A stretch of 9,063 nucleotides of DNA, taken from contig JBCDLG010000115.1 in NCBI GenBank assembly GCA_038745625.1, positions 1 to 9,063 of the forward strand, written 5' to 3'. Positions 1 to 7,109 of the stretch are shown here, piece by piece. Source of the stretch: Parvularcula sp038745625 (GTDB taxonomy: Bacteria > Pseudomonadota > Alphaproteobacteria > Caulobacterales > Parvularculaceae). The stretch's first letter is position 1. Every line of letters starts with the position of its first letter. Both the position numbers and the translations under genes were made by a program. The notes beneath the pieces are model-generated. The model was given only the letters and a program-made list of their open reading frames with translations. It did not search any database and was not told the origin of the DNA.

Positions 1-1
1 G

Positions 2-715
2 AACAGCGTCGTTTCGGTGCGGATCGGCACATTGCTCGATCCCAAGATGATCGCGATCGAACTCACCGATCCATCGGTATTTGCACCGACCTTCCTTGCA
101 CGTCTTTTTCTGCAAGAGATGGCGACGATGCCGCTTTCTGGGTTGAAGGTTTTGGATGTCGGCTGCGGCTCGGGCGTTTTGTCGGTGGCTGCGGGCCTTG
201 GCGGCGCGCATGTGACGGCGATCGATATCAGCGAGGAAGCACTCGCTTGCACCCAGCGTAACGCCGAACGCCATGGACTGAGCGTTGATCTGCGCCCGTC
301 CGATGGTTTGGCGGCGATCGGTCCGGATGAGCGCTTTGATCTGATCTTGGCCAACGTCCCCGGCGCGCCGCCGTCGATGACCACCAAGCAGAACGCGCCG
401 GTTGATCGGGGTGAGACCGATGACCCGCTTTTGGTCGAGGCGATCACCCGCGGACAAGCGATGACCCATCCTGCCGGTGTGATGATCACTTGGAGCAACG
501 ACCTTCTCGGCCTTCTGCAGACCGAGGCGCTGGTGCGCCAGCATTGGGACACGCTTGAGGTGCGGCGAGACCTCCAGACCCTGATGAACGATGAGACGGG
601 TTTGCGGATTTGGGGCTACGACCGGGACGCGCTCATCGCTGAAGGCCGCATCGATCCTAGCTCTGGGGGGGACACTGTCGGCCTGCGCCTCTATCGCTTG
701 GCGCGGTGGCGATAG
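2..715 (+). CDS. SAM-dependent methyltransferase, 5' end beyond window
   Basis: Class I (Rossmann) methyltransferase that would move a methyl group from S-adenosylmethionine to an unidentified substrate in the cytoplasm. Numbering from the GTG at 17, motif I is VLDVGCGSG at residues 45-53, motif II is the acidic end of strand 2 in VTAIDIS, and motif IV is NVPG at 113-116. The segment PSVFAPTFLARLF before motif I resembles the N-terminal approach seen in the HemK/PrmA/'methyltransferase small' group. In that group motif IV is usually NPPY/F, so NVPG is a departure. The frame is open to the first bases of the window and neither the GTG at 17 nor the ATG at 47 has a Shine-Dalgarno sequence, so the true start is probably upstream. 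The gene ends with TAG 69 bases before the repressor gene and is not clearly in its operon. The fold is secure; the substrate is unknown. Confidence 0.8.
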   Translation, partial: NSVVSVRIGTLLDPKMIAIELTDPSVFAPTFLARLFLQEMATMPLSGLKVLDVGCGSGVLSVAAGLGGAHVTAIDISEEALACTQRNAERHGLSVDLRPSDGLAAIGPDERFDLILANVPGAPPSMTTKQNAPVDRGETDDPLLVEAITRGQAMTHPAGVMITWSNDLLGLLQTEALVRQHWDTLEVRRDLQTLMNDETGLRIWGYDRDALIAEGRIDPSSGGDTVGLRLYRLARWR

Positions 716-725
716 GCCTATGTCC

Positions 726-754
726 TTGACGACGCTCGCTTCCGATGTTATCGC
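726..754 (+). promoter_or_regulatory. Candidate sigma-70 promoter of the repressor-protease operon
   Basis: TTGACG at 726-731 is a good -35 element. After a 17-base spacer comes TATCGC at 749-754, a weaker -10 (TGTTAT at 746-751 is also possible but with a 14-base spacer). Placement just before the dyad at 755-766 would put the transcription start inside or next to that dyad, the normal position for a repressor site. This rests on pattern matching only. Confidence 0.45.
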
Positions 755-766
755 CTACACACGTAG
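755..766 (+). promoter_or_regulatory. Putative BlaI/MecI-type operator
   Basis: CTACACACGTAG is an inverted repeat with perfect CTAC/GTAG arms. The known BlaI/MecI/CopY-class operator core is TACA-NN-TGTA, often extended to CTACA-NN-TGTAG; this site differs at one base (CGTA in place of TGTA). It lies directly after the candidate -10 and 18 bases before the ATG of a BlaI-family gene, which fits autorepression. No second copy was noticed in the window. Confidence 0.55.
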
Positions 767-784
767 TCGAAGAGGGTGAGGGCC

Positions 785-1153
785 ATGCGCATCACTGATG
801 CCGAACTCTCCGTGATGGACGTTCTTTGGGTCGAGCCAGGTCTTGGCGCTGCGGAAGTGGCGGCGCGGATCGAGGGTAAGTCGTGGTCGGACAAGACCGT
901 GAAGACGCTCCTGGCTCGGCTGGTCGAGAAGGGCGCGTTGCGGGCCGATCCTGAGGGACGGCGCTATCTCTACACGCCGCTGATCGCGCGTGCGGACCAC
1001 CAAAAAAGCGCCGTGGGCCGTTTGGCCGATAAGCTGTTCGGCGGCCGGGCTGCACCGCTGGTGGCCCATCTCGCAGAGGGGCGCGACCTCACCGACGATG
1101 ACATCCATGAGCTGGAAGATCTTGTCCGGAGGCTGAAAGATGACCGTGGTTGA
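785..1153 (+). CDS. BlaI/MecI/CopY-family transcriptional repressor
   Basis: A 122-residue winged-helix repressor, the usual length for the BlaI/MecI family. The N-terminus (MRITDAELSVMDVLW) is the classic first helix. The recognition helix follows in SDKTVKTLLARLVEKG (residues 35-50) and the wing in GRRYLYTPL (58-66). The C-terminal third is the dimerisation helix bundle. By eye, His95-Leu96 aligns with the Asn101-Phe102 bond of S. aureus BlaI that is cut on induction, so the cleavage site, if used, has a different sequence. ATG 785 is preferred over GTG 776 because AGAGGG at 771-776 sits 8 bases ahead and the family starts at MRIT. The gene overlaps the M56 protease gene by 14 bases, the standard blaI-blaR1 pairing. 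No beta-lactamase gene is nearby, so the targets are unknown and I give no symbol. Confidence 0.92.
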   Translation: MRITDAELSVMDVLWVEPGLGAAEVAARIEGKSWSDKTVKTLLARLVEKGALRADPEGRRYLYTPLIARADHQKSAVGRLADKLFGGRAAPLVAHLAEGRDLTDDDIHELEDLVRRLKDDRG

Positions 1154-2936
1154 TCTTCTGTGGCATGGGCTCGCCACGACCTTTTGGGTCAGTATATTGA
1201 CGATCGTTGTTTTGGCGGTTCGTAAACCCGTTGCTGAGCGCCTTGGTGCACGCGCGGCGGTGCTTCTTTGGATGATCCCCTTGGCGCGCCTGGTGATGCC
1301 GACGCTCCCCCGCACCGTTCCAGCGGAGACGCTTCCGCCAGTGCTTCCGACGCCTGAGGCCGCGACCGCTGGCCTGCCGGGTCCGCTGCTGCAGGCGCAG
1401 GCCGCCGATGCGGCGCTTGCGCCCGTGGTGGCTGCGGAGGCACCAGCCTTGCCCATGGAGGCTGACCTGCCTGTGTCAGAGCTGGCGGCTTCCACCACAA
1501 GCGTCGATGTTGCGCCGCTCCTCATCATGCCGACATCGGAGCATATGGCGAGCTTCGTGCTCGCCCTTTGGGGCGCGGGCGCGATGCTATCCGGCCTTCT
1601 CTGCTGGCTGCGGGTCCGGCGATGGCGTGAGACGATCGTGGCTGAGGCGCAACCCACGCCGCCAGCGCTTGAGGCGCTGATTGAGCGGGCCGCAAGGCGG
1701 GCGGGTGTGGACAGAGGTTTTGATGTGCTGGTGAGCTCAGCCGCCGACACGCCCCAGCTTCTTGGTTTGAAGCGCCCGATTGTTGCTCTTCCTGCGGACT
1801 TTATGGATCGCTTCAGTGCGGATGAACAAGAAATGGCACTCATGCATGAGTTCGTCCATCTTAAGCGAGGCGACCTTGTGATCATGCTGGCCACCGAGAT
1901 CGCAGCGGCGCTCCAATGGTTCAATCCGCTCACCCACAAAGTCCGCCGAGCGGTGCGCGATGACCAAGAGGCTGCCTGCGATGAAACGGTGCGCAGCCTT
2001 GGCGTGTGCCGACAGAGCTATGCCGCTCTTCTGGTGAAAGCGGTAAGCCATGGGCGTCAGGTTCCCGCACTGACGCTTGATCACAGCATCAAGGATCGCA
2101 TCATCCTGATGGCCGCTCCGATCAGCTCGCCAATTGTGCGCGCGGCGGTGGCGTTTGCCGCGGTGCTCGGCTCGGTCAGCGTGGCTGCGGCGACAGCGTC
2201 CTACAACGATATCCCCGTGGAGCTCGCGGAAGCACCAGCGGACATCAGGGAGGGATCCCGTAGCGTCACCGATGTGCGGCCGCGCGGTGACGGCTCCTAC
2301 TGGGATCGCCACCGCACCAGCTCTCGCCATAACCATCTCTACACCGCTTATGCGGATCATGGGGCTCGGCCCGCTCAGCAGGTGATGAACGAGCGAGCGC
2401 CCGCTTTGGACGATGCTGGGATGCGCGTTTCCTGGCGCAGCGACACAGCGATGGTGCTGCTCTCTGATCCCTTCGCGACGATCGCGCCACCGCCGGACAT
2501 GCCGGCTGATATGCCCGAGCCGCCGCAGCCGCCGATGCCCGAGATCAAAGAACGCGAGGTCGATGGCGGCCGCTGGATCTTCGTCCCCGACGAGCCCGAT
2601 ATGTCAGCCTTCGAAGAGTCGATGAAAGAGTTCGAGCGGCGCATGGTCTCTTGGACCGCGCGCATGGAGGACTTTGGCGCTCAGATGGAAGCGGCCGGTG
2701 ATGCCGTCGAGGATCTCGCGGAGCGCTGCGAGAGCCATCTGCGTGAGAGCGACGAGCCGAAGCTCTTGATTGAGACGATCAGGGTTGAGGGGTCCAGCGA
2801 CCAGGTGCGCGCCATCTGTGCCACCGGCGGTATGGAGCGTATGCGCAGCGCAGAAATCCGCCGCTTCGTTGATCGCCAACGTCTCTCTGATGAAGAGAGA
2901 GCCTATTTCCGAGAGTCGATCCGCCATCGCGGTTAG
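1140..2936 (+). CDS. M56-family (BlaR1-like) membrane metalloprotease with novel C-terminal tail
   Basis: A 598-residue inner-membrane zinc protease predicted to sense a signal and trigger loss of the adjacent BlaI-type repressor. Membrane segments lie near residues 5-26, 38-54, 136-157 and 331-351. A Pro/Ala-rich loop occupies about 55-135. The cytoplasmic protease domain has the HEFVH zinc motif at 236-240, then WFNPL at 260-264 and QEAACDE at 276-282, where Glu277 should be the third zinc ligand. After the last membrane segment, BlaR1 carries a penicillin-binding domain. Here residues 352-598 show no SxxK, SxN or KTG motifs. They hold a charged region, a Pro/Met stretch (450-467), a Met/aromatic heptad helix (488-516, continuing to about 533) and two cysteines (530, 560). 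The start has GGAGG 7 bases ahead. The family is secure; the signal is unknown and unlikely to be a beta-lactam bound in the BlaR1 manner. Confidence 0.9.
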   Translation: MTVVDLLWHGLATTFWVSILTIVVLAVRKPVAERLGARAAVLLWMIPLARLVMPTLPRTVPAETLPPVLPTPEAATAGLPGPLLQAQAADAALAPVVAAEAPALPMEADLPVSELAASTTSVDVAPLLIMPTSEHMASFVLALWGAGAMLSGLLCWLRVRRWRETIVAEAQPTPPALEALIERAARRAGVDRGFDVLVSSAADTPQLLGLKRPIVALPADFMDRFSADEQEMALMHEFVHLKRGDLVIMLATEIAAALQWFNPLTHKVRRAVRDDQEAACDETVRSLGVCRQSYAALLVKAVSHGRQVPALTLDHSIKDRIILMAAPISSPIVRAAVAFAAVLGSVSVAAATASYNDIPVELAEAPADIREGSRSVTDVRPRGDGSYWDRHRTSSRHNHLYTAYADHGARPAQQVMNERAPALDDAGMRVSWRSDTAMVLLSDPFATIAPPPDMPADMPEPPQPPMPEIKEREVDGGRWIFVPDEPDMSAFEESMKEFERRMVSWTARMEDFGAQMEAAGDAVEDLAERCESHLRESDEPKLLIETIRVEGSSDQVRAICATGGMERMRSAEIRRFVDRQRLSDEERAYFRESIRHRG

Positions 2937-2949
2937 GCTTGCCCCAGCG

Positions 2950-2980
2950 GCGCGGAGGCGGCCTTGCTGTCGCCCCGCGC
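2950..2980 (+). terminator. GC-rich hairpin after the M56 gene, possible terminator
   Basis: GCGCGG-A-GGCG (2950-2960) pairs with CGCC-CCGCGC (2971-2980): ten base pairs with one bulged A (2956) and a 10-base loop, beginning 13 bases after the M56 stop codon. The following bases (TTGCATCCTTGCG) are not a proper T-tract, so intrinsic termination may be weak or incomplete. It could separate the repressor-protease operon from the ligase gene. Confidence 0.4.
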
Positions 2981-3033
2981 TTGCATCCTTGCGTTTCCAT
3001 CTCCACGATCTAGTTCAAAAAGACGAGATAATT

Positions 3034-3038
3034 GGAGG
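3034..3038 (+). promoter_or_regulatory. Ribosome binding site that selects a GTG start
   Basis: GGAGG lies 5 bases before the GTG at 3044. The next in-frame ATG (3056) would be 17 bases away, too far, so the GTG is the start of the ligase gene. Confidence 0.75.
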
Positions 3039-3043
3039 ATTGA

Positions 3044-4666
3044 GTGCTCGGACTAATGCAAAATGCGCCGCTGCTGCTGACGGATATCTTGCGTCAGGCG
3101 GTGCGGAATTTCCCAGACCAAGAGGTTGTCACCCGTCTCGTTGAAGGGGGTATCCACCGCTATACGTTCAAGGACGCTTCAAAACGGATTGCCAAAGCGG
3201 CGCATGCACTGACCGCCATGGGGGTTCAGAAGGGCGACCGCATCGGCGTCATTGGCTGGAACACCCACCGTCAGCTTGAGCTCTACTATGCGATCTCGTG
3301 CATTGGTGCGATCTGCCACACGATCAACCCGCGGCTTGGGCCGGAAAACGCCGGGTACGTTATAGGGCATGCGGAAAATAAGGCCATTTTCTACGATGCG
3401 ACCTTCGCGCCGCTGGTGGCCGGGATTGCCAAAACCGTTGATTGCGTCGAGCGCTATGTCGAGCTTTGCCCCGAGGGGACAGTCACCGACAATGGTTTGG
3501 GTGCTGACAGCTATGAAGCGCTGATCGCGGATCATCCAGAGGAATTCGACTGGCCGACTTTTGACGAGAACACAGCGTGTTCAATGTGCTACACCTCAGG
3601 CACGACGGGCAAGCCGAAAGGTGTCCTCTTTTCGCATCGCGCCTTGGTGCTGGAGACCATCGTGTCCTGTCTGCCGACGGGACTTGGCTGCAGCCGAAAT
3701 GATACCGTCCTCCCGGTGGTGCCTATGTTCCATGTCAACGCGTGGGGCGTTCCCTATTCAGCGCTTCTCATTGGCATGAAGCTGGTGATGCCGGGGCCTG
3801 GCCTCGACGGTGAGAACCTACACGAGCTCATTATCAAAGAGAATGTCACCTATGCCCTCGGTGTGCCGACGGTGTGGTTGAATTTGCTTGCCTATATCGA
3901 ATCCAAGGGGCTTGATCTTGGCAATCTGCGCTACAGCATTGTCGGCGGTTCAGCCCTCAGTGCCAAGATCATCAGAGAGTATGACAAATACGGTGTCCGG
4001 ACCCGTCAGGCTTGGGGCATGACAGAAATGTCGCCGCTTGGCACGGTGAATATGGAGACCCCGGGCTTTTATGATCTGCCTGAGGAGGAACGTATTGCCC
4101 TCCAGCTCCGCCAAGGCCAGGCCATGCCTTTTGTCGACATGCGCGTCGTTGGCCCAGACGGCAAAGAGCTGCCCTATGATGGCAAGTCTGACGGCGTCTT
4201 GCAGGTGCGCGGTCCCTGGATCATTGATCGCTACTATAAGGCGGACAAGCCAGCGGTGGACGAGGACAATTGGTTCGACACCGGTGATGTGGCGCTGATC
4301 CATCCTGATGGCTCTATGCACATCACCGACCGCGCCAAGGACGTGATCAAGTCCGGCGGTGAGTGGATCAGCTCGATCGATATCGAGAACCTAGCGCTCA
4401 ACCACCCCGATGTCGCGCAGGCGGCAGCCCTCGGCATGCCGCACCCCAAATGGGACGAACGGCCGCTCTTGGTTGTTCAGCTCAAAGAGGGTGCGTCAGG
4501 CGACACTAAAGCGATCCAGGAGTTTGTGAACGGACAATTATCCAAGATCAGCTGGGTCGATGATGTCCAGGTTGTTGATGAGATCCCGCTCGGCGCGACG
4601 GGTAAGGTCTTGAAGACCAAGCTGCGTGAGCACTTCGCGGACTACACCCTGCCCACAGCGGCCTAA
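3044..4666 (+). CDS. Long-chain fatty-acid--CoA ligase (AMP-forming)
   Basis: A 540-residue cytoplasmic or membrane-associated enzyme of the ANL (acyl-adenylate-forming) superfamily: fatty acid + ATP + CoA give acyl-CoA + AMP + PPi, the entry step for beta-oxidation and lipid use. The ATP-grasping loop is YTSGTTGKPKG at 183-193. WGMTEMSP (324-331) is the A5 motif, DTGD (412-415) holds the ribose-binding Asp, DRAKDVIKSGGEW (429-441) is the hinge region, and Lys521 in GATGK is the adenylation lysine. All catalytic residues are present and the length is normal. The N-terminus MLGLMQ is typical of long- and medium-chain fatty acyl-CoA ligases of this subgroup and supports the GTG start. The gene stands alone, bounded by a weak hairpin upstream and a strong terminator downstream. 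Chain-length preference cannot be read from sequence; medium-chain ligases look similar, so I give no symbol. Confidence 0.92.
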   Translation: MLGLMQNAPLLLTDILRQAVRNFPDQEVVTRLVEGGIHRYTFKDASKRIAKAAHALTAMGVQKGDRIGVIGWNTHRQLELYYAISCIGAICHTINPRLGPENAGYVIGHAENKAIFYDATFAPLVAGIAKTVDCVERYVELCPEGTVTDNGLGADSYEALIADHPEEFDWPTFDENTACSMCYTSGTTGKPKGVLFSHRALVLETIVSCLPTGLGCSRNDTVLPVVPMFHVNAWGVPYSALLIGMKLVMPGPGLDGENLHELIIKENVTYALGVPTVWLNLLAYIESKGLDLGNLRYSIVGGSALSAKIIREYDKYGVRTRQAWGMTEMSPLGTVNMETPGFYDLPEEERIALQLRQGQAMPFVDMRVVGPDGKELPYDGKSDGVLQVRGPWIIDRYYKADKPAVDEDNWFDTGDVALIHPDGSMHITDRAKDVIKSGGEWISSIDIENLALNHPDVAQAAALGMPHPKWDERPLLVVQLKEGASGDTKAIQEFVNGQLSKISWVDDVQVVDEIPLGATGKVLKTKLREHFADYTLPTAA

Positions 4667-4674
4667 GGCGAACA

Positions 4675-4705
4675 AAATAAGGGGCGCTCTCGGCGCCCCT
4701 TATTT
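4675..4705. terminator. Bidirectional intrinsic terminator between convergent genes
   Basis: A perfect 13-bp stem, AAATAAGGGGCGC (4675-4687) with GCGCCCCTTATTT (4693-4705), closes a 5-base loop (TCTCG). The GC-rich core is flanked by A/T runs on both sides, so it gives a U-rich tail when read in either direction. It lies 8 bases after the ligase stop and 23 bases from the AsmA stop on the other strand, serving both. Confidence 0.92.
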
Positions 4706-4728
4706 GCGATTAGAGGGTCACGAAGGGC

Positions 4729-6789
4729 CTATTGCGGGTCGTCGTCATCATCGCTGCTTCCGCCGCCCAAGAAGCCGCCGAGCAGACGGCTCGCTTCTGA
4801 CCGCGCCCGGTTGCGAAGGGCATCCTCCACCGTTTCCTCGTCATTGAGCTCGACGCCAACATTGCCGAGGAGATCCGACGCTGCCCCGCGCACTGCGCGG
4901 TTCACCATCGGTTGGGTGTCGACCTTGATCTTCGGATCATTGAATGTTCCTGATACGGTGACGGGGAGGGGCATCTCTGTAAAGTCCGCCACCTGAGGAT
5001 CTTTCCCGGCCAGGTTGATATCCATATTGAACGATTGTGGCGCGAGCGAGACTTGGCCGCCTAGCCGTGCACGGAAGACATCCGACAAGAGCTGGGCGTT
5101 GCCAATGGACGCCTCGCCATTGGTGAGGGTGATCCCGAAATCCGCAAGGTCGAAATCTGTGGTCGCCGTTGGCCGCACCGCGTTGGTGCCAAGATTGGCC
5201 GCAGCGCCCAGGATCGCTTGCGGCACCGCTGTGCCCGCTTGCACCTGGTTCACAAGATCGATCCCTGTGTTGGCGATCTCCCCCAGATTGATGCCCGCGA
5301 TCGCGCCTTGATTGATGTCGGCGCCCATCGAACCGGTGAGCGTTTCCACCCAGTCCTTCTGGCTCGTGCCTGTCATCCGCAGATCGAGATTGATATCGCC
5401 AGACCCTGTGAGACGATCCGTTCCCAGAAGAGCTGGCGCGGCATCGGCGAAAGAGACGCCCGTCATGTCAAAGTCGACATCGACCACCGGCGTCGGCCTG
5501 TTGGCCTCGACGATCACCACGCCGCCCGCGTTCCCTGAGAAGGCGCGCGCCCGAGAGAGCGTGGCCGTCAACGTGCCGTTCTCGAGCACGACTTTGGAGG
5601 CGACGTCTGTCAGCTCATAGGTGGGCAGAACAATCCGCGCGGCATTGACGTTGAGATCAGCGTCAATGGTCGTCAGTGCCGAAAGGTCGATCTCCTCGTC
5701 TGACCATTCAGGAAAGGGCTCGGCCTCTGCCGGGCCTCCGCCGCCGCTGCCCGACGATGCCTCCTCCTCCGGCATGAACGGGCGCAGGTCGACAAGGCTG
5801 AGATTGGCCTCACCTGTCGCTTTGGGACGTTCACCCATCAGCGCCAGACCGAAATCAGCCGTGCCCTGAAGAACAGAGGATCCAATCGTCGCATCAGTGA
5901 TGTCCAAACGATCGGTGGTGCCAGTCATATCCGCGTCAAAGGTGATGGCGCCCATGGGGAGGAGAGCTTCAACTCCTTCTGCGCCAAGGAGCGGCTTGAG
6001 CCCTGCCACATCCGGTAGATTACCTTTGATCGTGCCCTGAAGGTTCACAGGTTCGCCGGTCAATGACAGGTTGCTATCGATCGTGTTGTCCGCAAACTGA
6101 AGGCCGATGCGTGCTGGCGACGTGCCGCCGCTCGACAACACACCTGGTTTGTCGATGCGAACGTCGAGGGAGAAGGGGACCCCTTCCAGCGTCATCGCGC
6201 CATCAAGCGACAGGGCACCGCGTTCGCCGGGTAACCCCACCGTGATGTTGGTGTCCGTGGCGCTGTAGGACATATCCGGGGTCACATAGGTGAGCGCCCC
6301 ATTGCTGATCCTAATCGTGCCAGAGAGCCGGGTGACATCCGCGGTGTCCGAAGGGGCGTCCGCGGTGTCCTCTCCCGCATCATCGGACGCCGTGTCGGCG
6401 GCCTCGACCTCGAAATCGTAGTTGGTGCGGCCGTCGGCTTTCTCCTCAAGATTGATCGAAGGGCTCTCGAGCACGAAGGCATCGATCTGCACCTGGCCGC
6501 GGAGGAGCGGCATCAAGGCGACCGCGAAACGCGCCTCGTCGACCCGCACGAGGTAGGGCGCTGAAAAGCCCTCGGCGTTGGCGACCTCGAAATCGCTGAT
6601 GGTGATTCGCGGCGGCAGCAGCGACAGGCCGGTGACCTCGCCGATCGAAACCTTGCGGCCGAGCTCATCCGAAGCGGCCGTCTCGGCCTGCTCCACCAAA
6701 TCCTCGGTCTTGAGGACCATGGGCAGCACCAGCGCTGCGACGACCAGCAGCAGGACCAGTCCACCTACGATTCGAAGCACCCAACTCAT
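4729..6789 (-). CDS. AsmA-family envelope protein
   Basis: A 686-residue protein with one N-terminal membrane anchor (about residues 4-26) and a large periplasmic body rich in beta-strand repeats. This is the layout of AsmA proteins, relatives of bridge-like lipid transfer proteins linked to phospholipid movement and outer-membrane homeostasis. The N-terminal AsmA pattern is clear (LGRKVSIGEVTGLSLLPPRI, then the repeating 'L.dA.i..s.l.G' strands), and the C-terminal half has the matching domain ending in the AGKDPQVADF region. Two low-complexity linkers interrupt the body: an acidic Asp/Thr/Ala stretch near 130-153 and a Ser/Gly/Glu stretch near 338-356. The protein ends in a Gly-rich then Asp-rich tail (SSDDDDDPQ). 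GGGAG lies 8 bases before the ATG. Its start overlaps the stop of the small upstream gene (ATGA), so the two are translationally coupled. The substrate is unknown. Confidence 0.88.
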   Translation of the reverse strand: MSWVLRIVGGLVLLLVVAALVLPMVLKTEDLVEQAETAASDELGRKVSIGEVTGLSLLPPRITISDFEVANAEGFSAPYLVRVDEARFAVALMPLLRGQVQIDAFVLESPSINLEEKADGRTNYDFEVEAADTASDDAGEDTADAPSDTADVTRLSGTIRISNGALTYVTPDMSYSATDTNITVGLPGERGALSLDGAMTLEGVPFSLDVRIDKPGVLSSGGTSPARIGLQFADNTIDSNLSLTGEPVNLQGTIKGNLPDVAGLKPLLGAEGVEALLPMGAITFDADMTGTTDRLDITDATIGSSVLQGTADFGLALMGERPKATGEANLSLVDLRPFMPEEEASSGSGGGGPAEAEPFPEWSDEEIDLSALTTIDADLNVNAARIVLPTYELTDVASKVVLENGTLTATLSRARAFSGNAGGVVIVEANRPTPVVDVDFDMTGVSFADAAPALLGTDRLTGSGDINLDLRMTGTSQKDWVETLTGSMGADINQGAIAGINLGEIANTGIDLVNQVQAGTAVPQAILGAAANLGTNAVRPTATTDFDLADFGITLTNGEASIGNAQLLSDVFRARLGGQVSLAPQSFNMDINLAGKDPQVADFTEMPLPVTVSGTFNDPKIKVDTQPMVNRAVRGAASDLLGNVGVELNDEETVEDALRNRARSEASRLLGGFLGGGSSDDDDDPQ

Positions 6790-6974
6790 CGGTTCATCTC
6801 CCGAGCCGCGGCGGCGGCCGCGCGCAATTCCTCAGCGATTGATTCGGCGTCTTCTGGCTCGAAGTCGAGGGGCAGATCCACCTCAGAACCATGAATATAA
6901 ATTCGCACCATGCCGGTGTCGGTGGCGCCGACCTGCAGGTCAGCCGCTATGTCATTGTTGCTGTTGAGACCCAT
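6786..6974 (-). CDS. Small conserved protein (DUF6324-like), 62 residues
   Basis: A short acidic, soluble protein with no signal peptide or membrane segment. The N-terminal half (MGLNSNNDIAADLQVGATDT) leads into a likely beta hairpin (GMVRIYIHGSEVDLPLDF). A helix made of Glu then Ala runs follows (PEDAESIAEELRAAAAAAREM). From memory it matches a small alphaproteobacterial family annotated DUF6324, of unknown function; I could not run a search. The start is the ATG at 6974 because AAGGAG lies about 10 bases upstream on the minus strand; an earlier in-frame ATG (7016) would add a basic stretch atypical of such proteins. Its TGA overlaps the AsmA ATG by the sequence ATGA, so both form one transcript. 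This suggests an envelope-related job, but that is only inference. Confidence 0.75.
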   Translation of the reverse strand: MGLNSNNDIAADLQVGATDTGMVRIYIHGSEVDLPLDFEPEDAESIAEELRAAAAAAREMNR

Positions 6975-7034
6975 AGGGGTGTTTCTCCTTCGACGTGCCG
7001 CGGCGGGCGTGTGCAACCGATCTGAACGCGCCTC

Positions 7035-7066
7035 TTGCGTTTAAGAACAAAACGCGTACACAGCAA
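7035..7066. promoter_or_regulatory. Candidate divergent promoters for recA and the small protein-asmA pair
   Basis: On the + strand, TTGCGT (7035-7040) and TACACA (7057-7062) have a 16-base spacer. On the minus strand, TTGCTG (7066-7061) and TAAACG (7043-7038) have a 17-base spacer. Both -10 matches are poor, so the exact elements are uncertain. The two candidate promoters overlap almost completely and enclose the LexA-type box. Confidence 0.3.
7045..7059. promoter_or_regulatory. Probable LexA (SOS) box
   Basis: GAAC-N7-GTAC (minus strand GTAC-N7-GTTC) matches the alphaproteobacterial LexA direct repeat GTTC-N7-GTTC with one mismatch in one half-site. It lies 51-65 bases before the recA ATG, the expected place for SOS control. 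E. coli-type (CTGT-N8-ACAG) and Bacillus-type (GAAC-N4-GTTC) boxes were not seen here. Confidence 0.65.
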
Positions 7067-7109
7067 TCATCGACGACAGGCCTTGGCCGATGAAGAGGAT
7101 GTGCCCACC

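Noticed and set aside
720..779. Nineteen-codon frame between the methyltransferase and the repressor, a possible leader peptide
   Set aside because: It has no convincing ribosome site and would run through the operator; no attenuator hairpins were seen.
755..1939. Long minus-strand open frame (394 codons) opposite the repressor and protease genes
   Set aside because: Its product is low-complexity Ser/Ala/Arg/Gly without any domain, and the + strand here encodes two clear families. It is an effect of high GC content.
1140..2936. A true beta-lactam resistance sensor (BlaR1/MecR1)
   Set aside because: No SxxK, SxN or KTG motifs exist in the C-terminal part and no beta-lactamase or PBP2a gene is nearby.
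4071..4298. Alternate-frame open frame within the ligase gene
   Set aside because: It lies wholly inside a gene with all catalytic motifs, and its product is Arg/Ser-rich without a domain.
7035..7109. N-terminal extension of RecA from the TTG at 7035
   Set aside because: The extension runs through the LexA-type box and has no match to RecA N-termini; the ATG at 7110 gives the normal length.
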